Shown here piece after piece: positions 1-7,940 of a stretch of 43,931 nt of DNA. The notes under the pieces are model-generated. The model searched no databases. It worked only from the letters and a program-made list of their open reading frames with translations, and had not been told where the DNA came from. The stretch's first letter is position 1. The number at the start of each line of letters is the position of its first letter. The translations under genes and the position numbers were made by a program. This DNA is from Gammaproteobacteria bacterium (GTDB taxonomy: Bacteria; Pseudomonadota; Gammaproteobacteria; Pseudomonadales; Pseudomonadaceae): the NCBI GenBank assembly GCA_018826895.1, contig JAHJYA010000114.1:1-43931 (forward strand), written 5' to 3'.

Positions 1-42
1 CGGGCGTCTTTGGTTATTTCAATACTAAAATTATTTTAATAA

Positions 43-55
43 TTTCAATGGGTTA
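43..55 (+). promoter_or_regulatory. Possible IHF site upstream of the aat promoter
   Basis: TTTCAATGGGTTA matches the IHF consensus WATCAANNNNTTR at all but one fixed position and lies in an AT-rich stretch. It is about 27 bases upstream of the -24 element of the proposed sigma-54 promoter, where IHF bends DNA so that an enhancer-bound activator can reach the polymerase. Inferred from the motif only. Confidence 0.4.
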
Positions 56-81
56 AACAGACAAGCAAAACCTCGATGGCC

Positions 82-97
82 TGGCATGCATCCTGCT
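82..97 (+). promoter_or_regulatory. Sigma-54 promoter for aatJQMP
   Basis: TGGCATG-CATC-CTGCT has the invariant GG (83-84) and GC (95-96) separated by ten bases and differs from TGGCACG-N4-TTGCW at two positions. Transcription would start near 107-108, giving a leader of roughly 235 nt that includes the mobile element at 143-306. The downstream operon encodes its own likely sigma-54 activator, AauR, and AauR control of acidic amino acid uptake is known in Pseudomonas. The activator's binding site would lie mostly left of the window. Confidence 0.65.
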
Positions 98-142
98 CCC
101 TGTCACGGCAGGAATGCGATAGCTCTTCCAGGCCAGCGGCCT

Positions 143-306
143 AGGAGCCTGTCGAACTTGACGCTGTTCTACTGCGGAAAAGCCGGACTTGGCCATTTTT
201 GCTGCTCTTTCTCGTTAAATAGCTCGCTATTCGCCTCGAAAGACCAACAAAACTGGCTCAACCCATGCTTCCCCTCGCGACGAACGGTCAAGCCCGACAG
301 GCTCCT
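143..306 (-). mobile_element. MITE-like palindromic element, copy A
   Basis: A 164-bp element bounded by 19-bp terminal inverted repeats (AGGAGCCTGTCGaaCTTGA on the left; the right end reads AGGAGCCTGTCGggCTTGA on the other strand). It matches the reverse complement of 22636-22799 over its full length with about a dozen differences counted by eye. The interior is also self-complementary, so the whole unit can fold into one long hairpin. No transposase is encoded. The left flank is TA and the right flank TG, so a TA target duplication is only half preserved. It lies in the predicted aatJ leader. Confidence 0.8.
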
Positions 307-342
307 GCCGCCCAAATAAGAACAACATCGAGGAACCGATTC

Positions 343-1251
343 ATGCGTTTTATCCCCCGCATACTGAGCACCGCCATTGCCGCCGCGCTGATCTGCAGCC
401 CGGCCTTCGCCGCCGAGCTGACCGGCACCCTGAAAAAAATCAAAGACTCCGGCACCATCACCCTGGGCCACCGCGACGCCTCCATCCCCTTCTCCTATTT
501 CGGCGACAACCCGCAGCAGCCGGTGGGCTACTCCCACGATCTGCAACTGAAAGTGGTTGAGGCGATCAAGCAAGAGCTGGGCATGCCGGACCTCAAGGTG
601 CGCTACAACCTGGTGACCTCGCAGACCCGCATCCCGCTGGTACAGAACGGTACCGTTGACCTGGAGTGCGGCTCCACCACCAACAACATCGAGCGTCAGC
701 GCCAAGTAGATTTCTCCGTCGGCATCTTTGAAGTCGGCACCCGCCTGCTGGCCAAGAAGACCTCCGGCGTCAGCGACTTCGCTGACCTCAAGGGCAAGAA
801 CGTGGTGACCACCGCCGGCACCACCTCCGAGCGCCTGCTGAAAATCATGAACGCCGACAAACAGATGGGCATGAACATCATCTCGGCCAAGGACCACGGC
901 GAGTCCTTCCTGATGCTCGAATCCGGCCGCGCCCTGGCCTTCATGATGGACGACGCCCTGCTCTACGGTGAAATGGCCAAAGCCAAGCAGCCGGCTGAAT
1001 GGACTGTGGTGGGCACGCCGCAATCCTTCGAGATCTACGGCTGCATGATGCGCAAGGGGGACGAAGGCTTTAAACAAGTGGTCGACCAGGCCATCAGCTC
1101 CACCTTCGCCTCGGGCGAGATCAACGCCATCTACGACAAGTGGTTCATGCAACCGATCCCGCCGAAAAACCTCAACCTGAACTTCCCCATGAGCGATGAG
1201 CTGAAAAAGCTGATCGCCAACCCCACCGACAAATCTGCCGAGCAGATCTGA
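343..1251 (+). CDS. aatJ: Glutamate/aspartate ABC transporter periplasmic binding protein
   Basis: A family 3 solute-binding protein of 302 residues, the usual size for GltI/AatJ. It would capture glutamate, aspartate or their amides in the periplasm and deliver them to AatQ/AatM. The N terminus is a typical signal peptide (MRFIPR followed by a hydrophobic stretch), with likely cleavage after SPAFA near residue 23. The start at 343 is chosen because AGGA at 331-334 is well spaced and the signal peptide begins there; the frame is open further upstream only through the mobile element. It is first in an operon with two permeases, an ATPase and the AauSR regulators, the order seen in Pseudomonas aat operons. 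Substrate assignment is by family and context. Confidence 0.9.
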   Translation: MRFIPRILSTAIAAALICSPAFAAELTGTLKKIKDSGTITLGHRDASIPFSYFGDNPQQPVGYSHDLQLKVVEAIKQELGMPDLKVRYNLVTSQTRIPLVQNGTVDLECGSTTNNIERQRQVDFSVGIFEVGTRLLAKKTSGVSDFADLKGKNVVTTAGTTSERLLKIMNADKQMGMNIISAKDHGESFLMLESGRALAFMMDDALLYGEMAKAKQPAEWTVVGTPQSFEIYGCMMRKGDEGFKQVVDQAISSTFASGEINAIYDKWFMQPIPPKNLNLNFPMSDELKKLIANPTDKSAEQI

Positions 1252-1298
1252 CGGTACACCTGGCGCCGCTTCACAAGAGCAGCGCCAGACGGGGAACC

Positions 1299-1327
1299 GG
1301 AAGCGGCCGTGCGCCGCTTCCTCTTTC
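1299..1327 (+). terminator. Hairpin with short T tract between aatJ and aatQ
   Basis: GGAAGCGGC and GCCGCTTCC form a nine-base stem around a five-base loop, followed by TCTTT. Two more hairpins lie in the same 167-base gap, one at about 1261-1289 (TGGCGC...GCGCCA) and one at 1349-1375 (GGGGC...GCCCC). Such structures after a binding-protein gene commonly act as partial terminators or 3' mRNA stabilisers, giving more binding protein than permease. That role is inferred. Confidence 0.55.
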
Positions 1328-1418
1328 AACCTGAATGGACCCGCGGACGGGGCAGGCACACGCGTGCCCGGCCCCCTCCAACCCACGGCCTATTCGCACC
1401 ACCCGAGGGGCAACCCGT

Positions 1419-2165
1419 ATGAATTACAACTGGGACTGGGCCATCTTCTTCAAGCCCACCGGTATTGGCAGTGAAATCTACCTGGACTGGTTTATCACCG
1501 GCCTGGGCTGGACCATCGCCATCCCCATCGTTGGCTGGATCATCGCCTTGGCACTGGGCTCGCTGCTCGGTGTCATGCGTACCGTGCCGAACCGCTGGAT
1601 CGCCGGCGCGGCCACAGCCTACGTAGAGATTTTCCGCAATGTACCGCTGCTGGTGCAGCTGTTTCTCTGGTACTTCCTGGTGCCTGACCTGCTGCCCGAG
1701 CCGCTGCAAATCTGGTTCAAGCAAGACCTCAACCCCGCCACCTCGGCCTACCTGAGTGTGGTCGTGTGCCTGGGCCTGTTCACCGCCGCCCGGGTGTGCG
1801 AACAAGTGCGTACCGGCATCCAGGCGCTGCCTGCAGGGCAGACTGCTGCCGCCTATGCCATGGGTTTCAGACTGCCGCAGATCTACAGCAATGTACTGCT
1901 GCCCCAGGCCTACCGGATCATCATTCCGCCCTTGACCAGCGAGTTTCTCAACATCTTCAAAAACTCCTCGGTGGCCTCGTTGATCGGCCTGATGGAGCTG
2001 CTGGCGCAAACCAAGCAAACCGCCGAATTCAGCGCCAACCTGTTTGAGGCCTTTACCCTGGCCACGCTGATCTACTTCACGCTGAACATGGGCTTGATGC
2101 TGCTGATGCGCGCGGTCGAGAAGAAAGTCGCCGTGCCGGGGCTGATTGCCGTGGGGGGTAAATGA
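1419..2165 (+). CDS. aatQ: Acidic amino acid ABC transporter permease (GltJ-type)
   Basis: An inner-membrane permease of 248 residues of the HisM/GltJ family, one of two subunits forming the translocation pore. It has hydrophobic segments throughout and the family's coupling loop, EQVRTGIQALPAGQTAAAYAMG followed by LPQ, which contacts the ATPase. The start at 1419 (MNYNWDW) is preferred over the ATG at 1335, which would put 28 non-family residues in front; GAGGGGCAAC precedes 1419 at reasonable spacing. It overlaps aatM by four bases, indicating translational coupling. The family and position after a GltI-type binding protein make the role secure; the precise substrate is inferred. Confidence 0.9.
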   Translation: MNYNWDWAIFFKPTGIGSEIYLDWFITGLGWTIAIPIVGWIIALALGSLLGVMRTVPNRWIAGAATAYVEIFRNVPLLVQLFLWYFLVPDLLPEPLQIWFKQDLNPATSAYLSVVVCLGLFTAARVCEQVRTGIQALPAGQTAAAYAMGFRLPQIYSNVLLPQAYRIIIPPLTSEFLNIFKNSSVASLIGLMELLAQTKQTAEFSANLFEAFTLATLIYFTLNMGLMLLMRAVEKKVAVPGLIAVGGK

Positions 2166-2830
2166 TGGATTTCAGTGCAATCGTGCCGGCCCTGCCAGGG
2201 CTGTGGGACGGCCTGCTGATGACCCTGCAACTGATGGTCATGGGCGTGCTCGGTGGCGTGGTACTGGGCACCCTGCTGGCCTTGATGCGTCTGTCGCACA
2301 ACCGCCTGCTGGCCACTATCGCCGCCACCTACGTCAACTACTTCCGCTCGATCCCGCTGCTGCTGGTGATCACCTGGTTCTACTTTGCGGTGCCGTTCAT
2401 CCTGCGCTGGATCACCGGCGAAGACACCCCGGTAGGCGCCTTTGCCTCCTGCCTGGTGGCCTTTGTGATGTTCGAGGCGGCGTACTTTTGCGAGATCGTG
2501 CGCGCCGGCATCCAGGCCATTCCCCGAGGCCAGATGGGCGCCGCCCAGGCGCTGGGGATGAACTACGGGCAGACCATGCGCCTGATCATCCTGCCGCAGG
2601 CGTTCCGTAAGATGACCCCGCTGCTGCTGCAGCAAAGCATCATCCTGTTTCAAGACACCTCGCTGGTGTACACCGTGGGCCTGATGGACTTCCTCAACGC
2701 CGCCCGCTCGCGCGGCGACATCATCGGTCAGCCCCACGAGTTCCTGATCTTCGCCGGCCTCGTCTACTTCACGATCAGCTTCGCCGCTGCGCAAGTGGTG
2801 AAACTTCTGCAAAAAAGGTTAGCCCTATGA
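2162..2830 (+). CDS. aatM: Acidic amino acid ABC transporter permease (GltK-type)
   Basis: The second inner-membrane permease subunit, 222 residues. It shows the HisM-family coupling loop ([22 protein letters not shown], with LPQAF after it) and about five hydrophobic segments. It would pair with AatQ as a heterodimer on which AatP docks. The ATG at 2162 overlaps the aatQ stop, and a second ATG follows directly at 2165, so the exact start is ambiguous by one codon. The 3' end overlaps aatP by four bases (ATGA arrangement), so the two permease genes and the ATPase gene are tightly coupled. Nothing looks damaged. Confidence 0.9.
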   Translation: MMDFSAIVPALPGLWDGLLMTLQLMVMGVLGGVVLGTLLALMRLSHNRLLATIAATYVNYFRSIPLLLVITWFYFAVPFILRWITGEDTPVGAFASCLVAFVMFEAAYFCEIVRAGIQAIPRGQMGAAQALGMNYGQTMRLIILPQAFRKMTPLLLQQSIILFQDTSLVYTVGLMDFLNAARSRGDIIGQPHEFLIFAGLVYFTISFAAAQVVKLLQKRLAL

Positions 2831-3561
2831 TTTCCATCAAAAACGTCAACAAGTGGTACGGAAGCTTCCAGGTACTGACCGACTGCAGCACCGAAGTGAA
2901 GAAAGGTGAAGTGGTGGTGGTGTGCGGCCCGTCCGGCTCCGGCAAGTCCACCCTGATCAAGTGCGTCAACGCCCTGGAGCCGTTCCAGCAGGGCGACATC
3001 GTGGTCGATAACACCTCCATCGCCGATCCCAGGACCAACCTGCCGAAACTGCGCTCGCGGGTTGGCATGGTGTTCCAGCACTTCGAGCTGTTCCCGCACC
3101 TGTCGATCACCGAAAACCTGACCATCGCACAGGTCAAAGTGCTGGGCCGCAGCAAGGATGAAGCCATCGAAAAGGGCCTCAAACTGCTCGACCGTGTCGG
3201 CCTGCAGGCCCACGCCAACAAACACCCCGGCCAACTCTCCGGTGGCCAGCAGCAGCGCGTGGCGATTGCCCGCGCGCTGGCCATGGACCCGGTGGTGATG
3301 CTGTTTGACGAACCGACCTCGGCGCTTGACCCGGAAATGGTCAACGAAGTGCTCGACGTCATGGTGCAGTTGGCCCAGGAGGGCATGACCATGATGTGCG
3401 TCACCCACGAAATGGGCTTTGCCCGCAAGGTGGCCGACCGGGTGATCTTCATGGACGCCGGACAAATCGTCGAGGACTGTCCCAAGCAAGCGTTCTTTGG
3501 CGATGTCAGCCAGCGCTCCGAGCGCGCCCAGCAGTTCCTCGCCAAGATCCTCCAGCACTGA
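2827..3561 (+). CDS. aatP: Acidic amino acid ABC transporter ATP-binding protein
   Basis: A cytoplasmic ATPase of 244 residues, normal for GltL/AatP. Walker A is GPSGSGKST at residues 34-42, the signature LSGGQ at 137-141, Walker B VVMLFDEP near 156-163, and the switch histidine lies in VTHEMGFA. It powers the AatQM permease. The ATG at 2827 overlaps the aatM stop. It is the only amino acid ABC ATPase gene in the window, which matters because the second importer at 31959-33610 has none of its own. A REP-like hairpin follows the stop codon and separates it from aauS. Confidence 0.92.
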   Translation: MISIKNVNKWYGSFQVLTDCSTEVKKGEVVVVCGPSGSGKSTLIKCVNALEPFQQGDIVVDNTSIADPRTNLPKLRSRVGMVFQHFELFPHLSITENLTIAQVKVLGRSKDEAIEKGLKLLDRVGLQAHANKHPGQLSGGQQQRVAIARALAMDPVVMLFDEPTSALDPEMVNEVLDVMVQLAQEGMTMMCVTHEMGFARKVADRVIFMDAGQIVEDCPKQAFFGDVSQRSERAQQFLAKILQH

Positions 3562-3568
3562 TCAGAAC

Positions 3569-3607
3569 TGTGGGAGGCGCTTGTCGCGGCTCAAGCCCCT
3601 CCCACAG
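3569..3607. repeat. REP-like palindrome between aatP and aauS
   Basis: CTGTGGGAGGCGCTT and its near-perfect complement around a GTCGCGGC core make a 39-base hairpin. The same GTCGCGGCT...CCCCTCCCAC core recurs at 11870-11914 and near 40482-40501, marking a dispersed REP family. Its position suggests it ends or attenuates aat transcripts before aauS. Confidence 0.7.
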
Positions 3608-3632
3608 ATCCCCGGCAGCTACCCAGCCACGG

Positions 3633-5561
3633 ATGACTGTGATGCAATGCCCCGTCATACGCCTACGCCACCTGCCGCCAGCCCTGACCGTGAAGCCACG
3701 CCTTGCTCGCCTGCTCCTGCTGATCCTCTTGCTGCTCCTGCTGGTGCTTGGCTGCGGTTATGCCGGCTATTACCTCAGCGAACGCAGCGGCATCCGAGAC
3801 CTGGCCGAGAACGGCGAACGCCAGCTTGAGCTGAACGCCCGCGCGGTAGAAAGCGAGATCACCAAATACACCTACCTGCCCAGCCTGCTGGAGCTGGATT
3901 ACAACGTCACGCGCCTGCTGCAAACCCCTACCCCCTATCGTCGCCAGTTGGTCAACGACTTCCTCGAGGGCCTCAACCAGCGCAGCGGCAGCCTGGCGAT
4001 CTACGTGCTCGACCGCAGCGGCCGGGTGCTGGCCACCAGCAACTGGCGCCAGGCGAGCAGCTACCTCGGTGAGGACCTGTCGTTTCGCGCCTACTTTCAA
4101 GATGCCGTGCAGGGTAAACCGGGGCGCTTCTACGGCATCGGCAGCACCACCGGCGAGCCCGGCTATTACCTGGCCCACGGCCTGAGGAGCGGCGAGCAGA
4201 TCATCGGCGTAGCGGTGGTCAAAGTGCGCCTGGACAGCCTCGAACAACGCTGGCAACGCGCCCGCCTGGAGGCCTACGTCAGTGACGAAAACGGCATCAT
4301 CATCCTGTCCAGCAACCCCAGCCGGCTGCTCAAGGCCATCCACCCCCTGGGGCCGAACACCCGCGAGCGCCTGGCGCGCAGCCTGCAGTACCACTGGTGG
4401 GCGCTGGAAGAATTGCAACCACTGAGCCGCCGCTCCCTGGGCAACGGCCTGGAGCAGGTCAGCTTTGCCGCCAACCCCCAGGCTCAGCCCCTGAGCGGGC
4501 CGAGCACCTATCTGGAGCAAACCCGCCCGCTCGACGACACCCCCTGGCACCTGACCCTGCTCACCCCGCTGCACGACCAACAGCGCGCCACATTCAGCCA
4601 CGCACTGCTGGCCGCCGGCGCCTGCACCCTACTGATCGTCCTCAGCCTGGCACTCAACCAACGGCGCAAAGTCATTGCCACCCGCCTGGCGGCTCGCGAA
4701 GCGCTGGAAAAAGCCAACAACGAACTGGAACAACGCATCGCTGAGCGCACCGCCGACCTGCAGGCCAGCAACCAGCGCCTGCAAGCCGAAGTCCGCGAGC
4801 GCCAACAGGCCGAAACCACCCTGCGCCAGGCCCAGGACGAACTGGTGCAAGCCGGCAAACTGGCGGTGATCGGGCAAATGTCGACCAGCATCGCCCACGA
4901 ACTCAACCAGCCCCTGGCTGCGCTGCGCACCCTGTCGGGCAACACCGTGCGCTTCCTCGCACGCGGCGCCCTGGATGTGGCCAGCAGCAACCTGCACACC
5001 ATCGGCGAACTGGTCGACCGCATGGGCAGAATCACTGCCAGCCTGCGCGCCTTTGCCCGCCGCGGCGGCGACCAGGGCGAAGCCAGCCTGGAACAAGCGG
5101 TGGACGCCGCCCTGCTGCTGGTCCAGGGCCACCCGGGCTTCAACACCCTCACCCTGCACCGCGACTACCCCCAAGGGCCGGCAGACGTGCGCCTGGCCAT
5201 TGAGCAAACGCGCCTGGAGCAGATCCTGGTCAACCTGATCGCCAACGCCCTGGATGCCATGAGCGCACAACCCGAACGCCAGCTCTGGCTCAGCGGCCGC
5301 GACGACGACAGCCGCTACCTGCTCTGCGTGCGCGACAACGGTCCTGGCATCCCCGCGCCGGTGCGTGAGCACCTATTCGAGCCATTCTTCACCACCAAAC
5401 CCGGCGAAAAAGGCCTGGGGCTGGGCCTGACGCTGTCCGCCAGCCTCGCCGCCGCCGCCTCCGGCAGCCTGACCGTGCACCACCCACCTGAGGGCGGCAC
5501 AGCCTTTGAGCTCAACCTGCCGAAAACCGTCATCCGCCCGGAGAGCAGCCCCCATGCATGA
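3633..5561 (+). CDS. aauS: Sensor histidine kinase for acidic amino acids
   Basis: A membrane sensor kinase of the DctB/AauS type, about 642 residues. After a short N terminus comes a strongly hydrophobic segment (RLARLLLLILLLLLLV), a periplasmic Cache-like domain of about 270 residues, and a second membrane segment near residue 322. A coiled-coil linker (about 360-405), HisKA with the phosphoacceptor H422 in IAHELNQPLAALR, and a HATPase domain with NLIANALDA, DNGPGIP and GLGLGL follow. It would sense glutamate/aspartate and phosphorylate AauR. The start is uncertain: no good ribosome site precedes ATG 3633 or 3642, and GTG at 3690 directly before the hydrophobic segment is an alternative. 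The 3' end overlaps aauR by eight bases. Name from architecture and linkage to aatJQMP. Confidence 0.85.
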   Translation: MTVMQCPVIRLRHLPPALTVKPRLARLLLLILLLLLLVLGCGYAGYYLSERSGIRDLAENGERQLELNARAVESEITKYTYLPSLLELDYNVTRLLQTPTPYRRQLVNDFLEGLNQRSGSLAIYVLDRSGRVLATSNWRQASSYLGEDLSFRAYFQDAVQGKPGRFYGIGSTTGEPGYYLAHGLRSGEQIIGVAVVKVRLDSLEQRWQRARLEAYVSDENGIIILSSNPSRLLKAIHPLGPNTRERLARSLQYHWWALEELQPLSRRSLGNGLEQVSFAANPQAQPLSGPSTYLEQTRPLDDTPWHLTLLTPLHDQQRATFSHALLAAGACTLLIVLSLALNQRRKVIATRLAAREALEKANNELEQRIAERTADLQASNQRLQAEVRERQQAETTLRQAQDELVQAGKLAVIGQMSTSIAHELNQPLAALRTLSGNTVRFLARGALDVASSNLHTIGELVDRMGRITASLRAFARRGGDQGEASLEQAVDAALLLVQGHPGFNTLTLHRDYPQGPADVRLAIEQTRLEQILVNLIANALDAMSAQPERQLWLSGRDDDSRYLLCVRDNGPGIPAPVREHLFEPFFTTKPGEKGLGLGLTLSASLAAAASGSLTVHHPPEGGTAFELNLPKTVIRPESSPHA

Positions 5562-6873
5562 ACCGCTGAGCGTTCTGATCGTCGAAGACGACCCCCTGGT
5601 CCTGCTCGGTTGCCAGCAAGCCCTGGCTCTGGAAGATATCCACAGCATCGGCGTCGGCAGCGCCGAAGAAGCCCTGCAACGCATCGACGCGAACTTCGCC
5701 GGTATCGTCGTCAGCGATATCCGCCTACCCGGCATCGATGGCCTGGAGCTGCTCGCCCGCCTGAAACAGCGTGACGCCGGCCTGCCCGTGGTACTGATCA
5801 CCGGCCACGGCGACATCAGCATGGCGGTCAATGCCATGCGCGACGGCGCCTACGACTTCATGGAAAAACCCTTCTCCCCCGAGCGCCTGGTCGACGCCGT
5901 GCGCCGCGCCCTGGAGCAGCGCAGCCTGGCCCGCGAAGTAACCGCCCTGCGCCGCCAACTGGCCGGCCGCCAAACCTTGGAGCAACGCCTGATAGGCCGC
6001 TCGCCCGCCATGCACAAACTGCGCGAACTCATCGCCAATGTCGGTGATACCTCAGCCAACGTGCTGATCGAAGGTGAAACCGGCACCGGCAAGGAAATGG
6101 TCGCACGCTGCCTGCACGACTTCAGCCGCCGCCAGGCCAAACCCTTCGTTGCACTCAACTGCGGCGGCCTGCCGGAAAACCTGTTCGAGAGCGAAATCTT
6201 CGGCCACGAGGCCCATGCCTTCACCGGGGCCGGCAAACGGCGCATCGGCAAGATCGAACACGCCAACGGCGGCACCCTGTTTCTCGACGAGGTCGAGAGC
6301 ATGCCGCTCAACCTGCAGATCAAACTGCTGCGCGTGCTGCAAGAGCACAGCCTGGAACGCCTCGGCTCGAACCAGAGCGTAGCGGTGGACTGCCGGATCA
6401 TCGCCGCCACCAAATCCGATCTGGAGCAGCAAGGCAAGGCCGGGCAATTTCGCAGCGACCTGTACTACCGCCTCAATGTGGTCACCCTGGCCCTGCCCCC
6501 GCTGCGCGAACGACGCGAAGACATCGCCCTGCTGTTCGAGCACTTCCTGCAACTGGCCGCCCTGCGCTTCGACCGCCCGGCGCCAACCCTCGACCGCCGG
6601 ACCCTGACCCGCCTGATGGCGTATGACTGGCCCGGCAATGTACGCGAGCTGCGTAATGTCGCCGAACGCTTCGCCCTCGGCCTGCCCGCGTTCAAAGACA
6701 GCGATCTGGGCAACGCCAGCAGCCCCAGCTTCGCCGAAGCGGTGGAGGCCTTCGAGCGCAACCTGCTTACCGACGCCATCGACCGCAACGCCGGCAACCT
6801 CAGCCAAGCGGCCCTGGCCCTGGGCATGGCCAAGACCACGCTGTTCGACAAGGTGAAGAAGTACGGGCTTTAA
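5554..6873 (+). CDS. aauR: Sigma-54-dependent response regulator
   Basis: An NtrC/DctD-type activator of 439 residues. The receiver domain has acidic residues E11-D13 and phosphoacceptor D55 (VVSDIRLPG). The AAA+ domain has Walker A GETGTGKE near 174-181 and Walker B LFLDE near 242-246. The C-terminal Fis-type helix-turn-helix ends LSQAALALGMAKTTLFDKVKKYGL. The sigma-54 contact loop reads HAFTGA instead of GAFTGA (about residues 221-226). The start at 5554 overlaps the aauS stop and gives the expected N terminus MHEPLSVLIVEDD. It probably activates the sigma-54 promoter at 82-97 in response to AauS. Its stop overlaps the stop of the opposing HD-GYP gene by a few bases, leaving no room for a separate terminator. 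Confidence 0.88.
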   Translation: MHEPLSVLIVEDDPLVLLGCQQALALEDIHSIGVGSAEEALQRIDANFAGIVVSDIRLPGIDGLELLARLKQRDAGLPVVLITGHGDISMAVNAMRDGAYDFMEKPFSPERLVDAVRRALEQRSLAREVTALRRQLAGRQTLEQRLIGRSPAMHKLRELIANVGDTSANVLIEGETGTGKEMVARCLHDFSRRQAKPFVALNCGGLPENLFESEIFGHEAHAFTGAGKRRIGKIEHANGGTLFLDEVESMPLNLQIKLLRVLQEHSLERLGSNQSVAVDCRIIAATKSDLEQQGKAGQFRSDLYYRLNVVTLALPPLRERREDIALLFEHFLQLAALRFDRPAPTLDRRTLTRLMAYDWPGNVRELRNVAERFALGLPAFKDSDLGNASSPSFAEAVEAFERNLLTDAIDRNAGNLSQAALALGMAKTTLFDKVKKYGL

Positions 6874-7940
6874 CCGCTCGGCTGCACATCCGCCAGGCAC
6901 TGCTGCATGGCCTCGAGGTCGTCGAACAGCAGGCGCATGATCGCGACCAGTTGCGGGTCGAAATGCTGGCCGGCCTGCTCGAGGATATAGGCCTGGGCAT
7001 TTTCGGCAGTCCAGGCCGGCTTGTAGGGTCTGCTCGAGCGTAAGGCATCGTAGACATCACAGAGCGCCACGATGCGCGCCGAGAGCGGAATCTCTTCACC
7101 ACGCAGGCCCTGTGGATAACCGCTGCCATCCCATTTCTCATGGTGGTTCAGGGCGATTTCGGCGGCCAGCTCCAGCAACGGTGAATACTGCTCGTCGCGC
7201 AGGATGTCGTGGCCGATGCGTGCATGCCGGCTCATCAGCGTGCGCTCTTCATCCGTCAGCCGCCCAGGCTTGAGCAGGATGGCATCGGGGATACCGATCT
7301 TGCCAACATCGTGCATGGGCGCGGCCTGGCGCAACAGCTCGACCCACTCGGGCTCCAGGCCCAGGGCACGGCCGATCAGCGCGGCCGATTCGCCGATGCG
7401 CATGATGTGGTTGCCGGTTTCGTTGTCCTTGTAATCCGCCGCCCGGGCCAGGCTGCGAATCACCGACTGAAAGCTCTGGTCGAGCGCCTGGGTGCGCTCA
7501 CGTACTTTCTCCTCCAGGCTGTCGCGCTCGTGCTGCAGCGCCTTGCTGGCCTGGCTCAGCTCAAGGTTGTTGCACACCCGCAGGAGCAACTCCGGCAGGT
7601 CGAGGGGCTTGCTGACGTAATCGTTGGCGCCCAGCTCCAGGCCGCGCCGGCGATTCTCGGCATCGCTCAGGGCAGTGACCAGGATGACCGGCGATGAGCA
7701 GCGCTTGCGCCCCCCCAGTTGCCGAAGAATCTCGAAACCATCCGGGGCCGGCATGTCCAGGTCGAGCAGCAGTAAATCCCAGGGATTGTTCAGCAACCAG
7801 TCGAGGCCCGCCGCCGAGTCGCTGAAGGCGCGTACCTGGCGCAGGCCCAGCGCACGCAGGCTGGATTCGAGCAGACGCAGGTTGGCGGCCACATCATCGA
7901 TGACCACCACACTGGCAAAACGTAAGGACTCACACAACAT
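6870..7940 (-). CDS. Response regulator with HD-GYP phosphodiesterase domain
   Basis: A 356-residue RpfG-like protein: an N-terminal receiver domain with phosphoacceptor D60 (LLLLDLDMPAPDG), a short coiled linker (about 125-155), and an HD-GYP domain with H210-D211 in MHDVGKIGIPD, HHEKWDGSGYP near 266-276, and the GYP triad at 274-276. HD-GYP proteins hydrolyse cyclic di-GMP in the cytoplasm; all key residues visible here appear intact. The gene overlaps the upstream hybrid kinase by 11 bases, so the kinase is the obvious phosphate donor. Convergent with aauR, sharing the stop region. What signal is sensed and which behaviour is controlled cannot be read from the sequence. Confidence 0.88.
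   Translation of the reverse strand: MLCESLRFASVVVIDDVAANLRLLESSLRALGLRQVRAFSDSAAGLDWLLNNPWDLLLLDLDMPAPDGFEILRQLGGRKRCSSPVILVTALSDAENRRRGLELGANDYVSKPLDLPELLLRVCNNLELSQASKALQHERDSLEEKVRERTQALDQSFQSVIRSLARAADYKDNETGNHIMRIGESAALIGRALGLEPEWVELLRQAAPMHDVGKIGIPDAILLKPGRLTDEERTLMSRHARIGHDILRDEQYSPLLELAAEIALNHHEKWDGSGYPQGLRGEEIPLSARIVALCDVYDALRSSRPYKPAWTAENAQAYILEQAGQHFDPQLVAIMRLLFDDLEAMQQCLADVQPSG

Noticed and set aside
169..306. Open frame on the minus strand with a conserved-looking peptide (contains SLSGLTVRREGKHGLSQFC), repeated at 22645-22773
   Set aside because: Both frames are simply the MITE sequence read through; neither has its own start codon or ribosome site, and conservation follows from the repeat.
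2072..3558. Long minus-strand open frames opposite aatM and aatP
   Set aside because: They mirror real genes in GC-rich DNA, have compositionally odd proteins rich in histidine, glutamine and arginine, and no family motifs.
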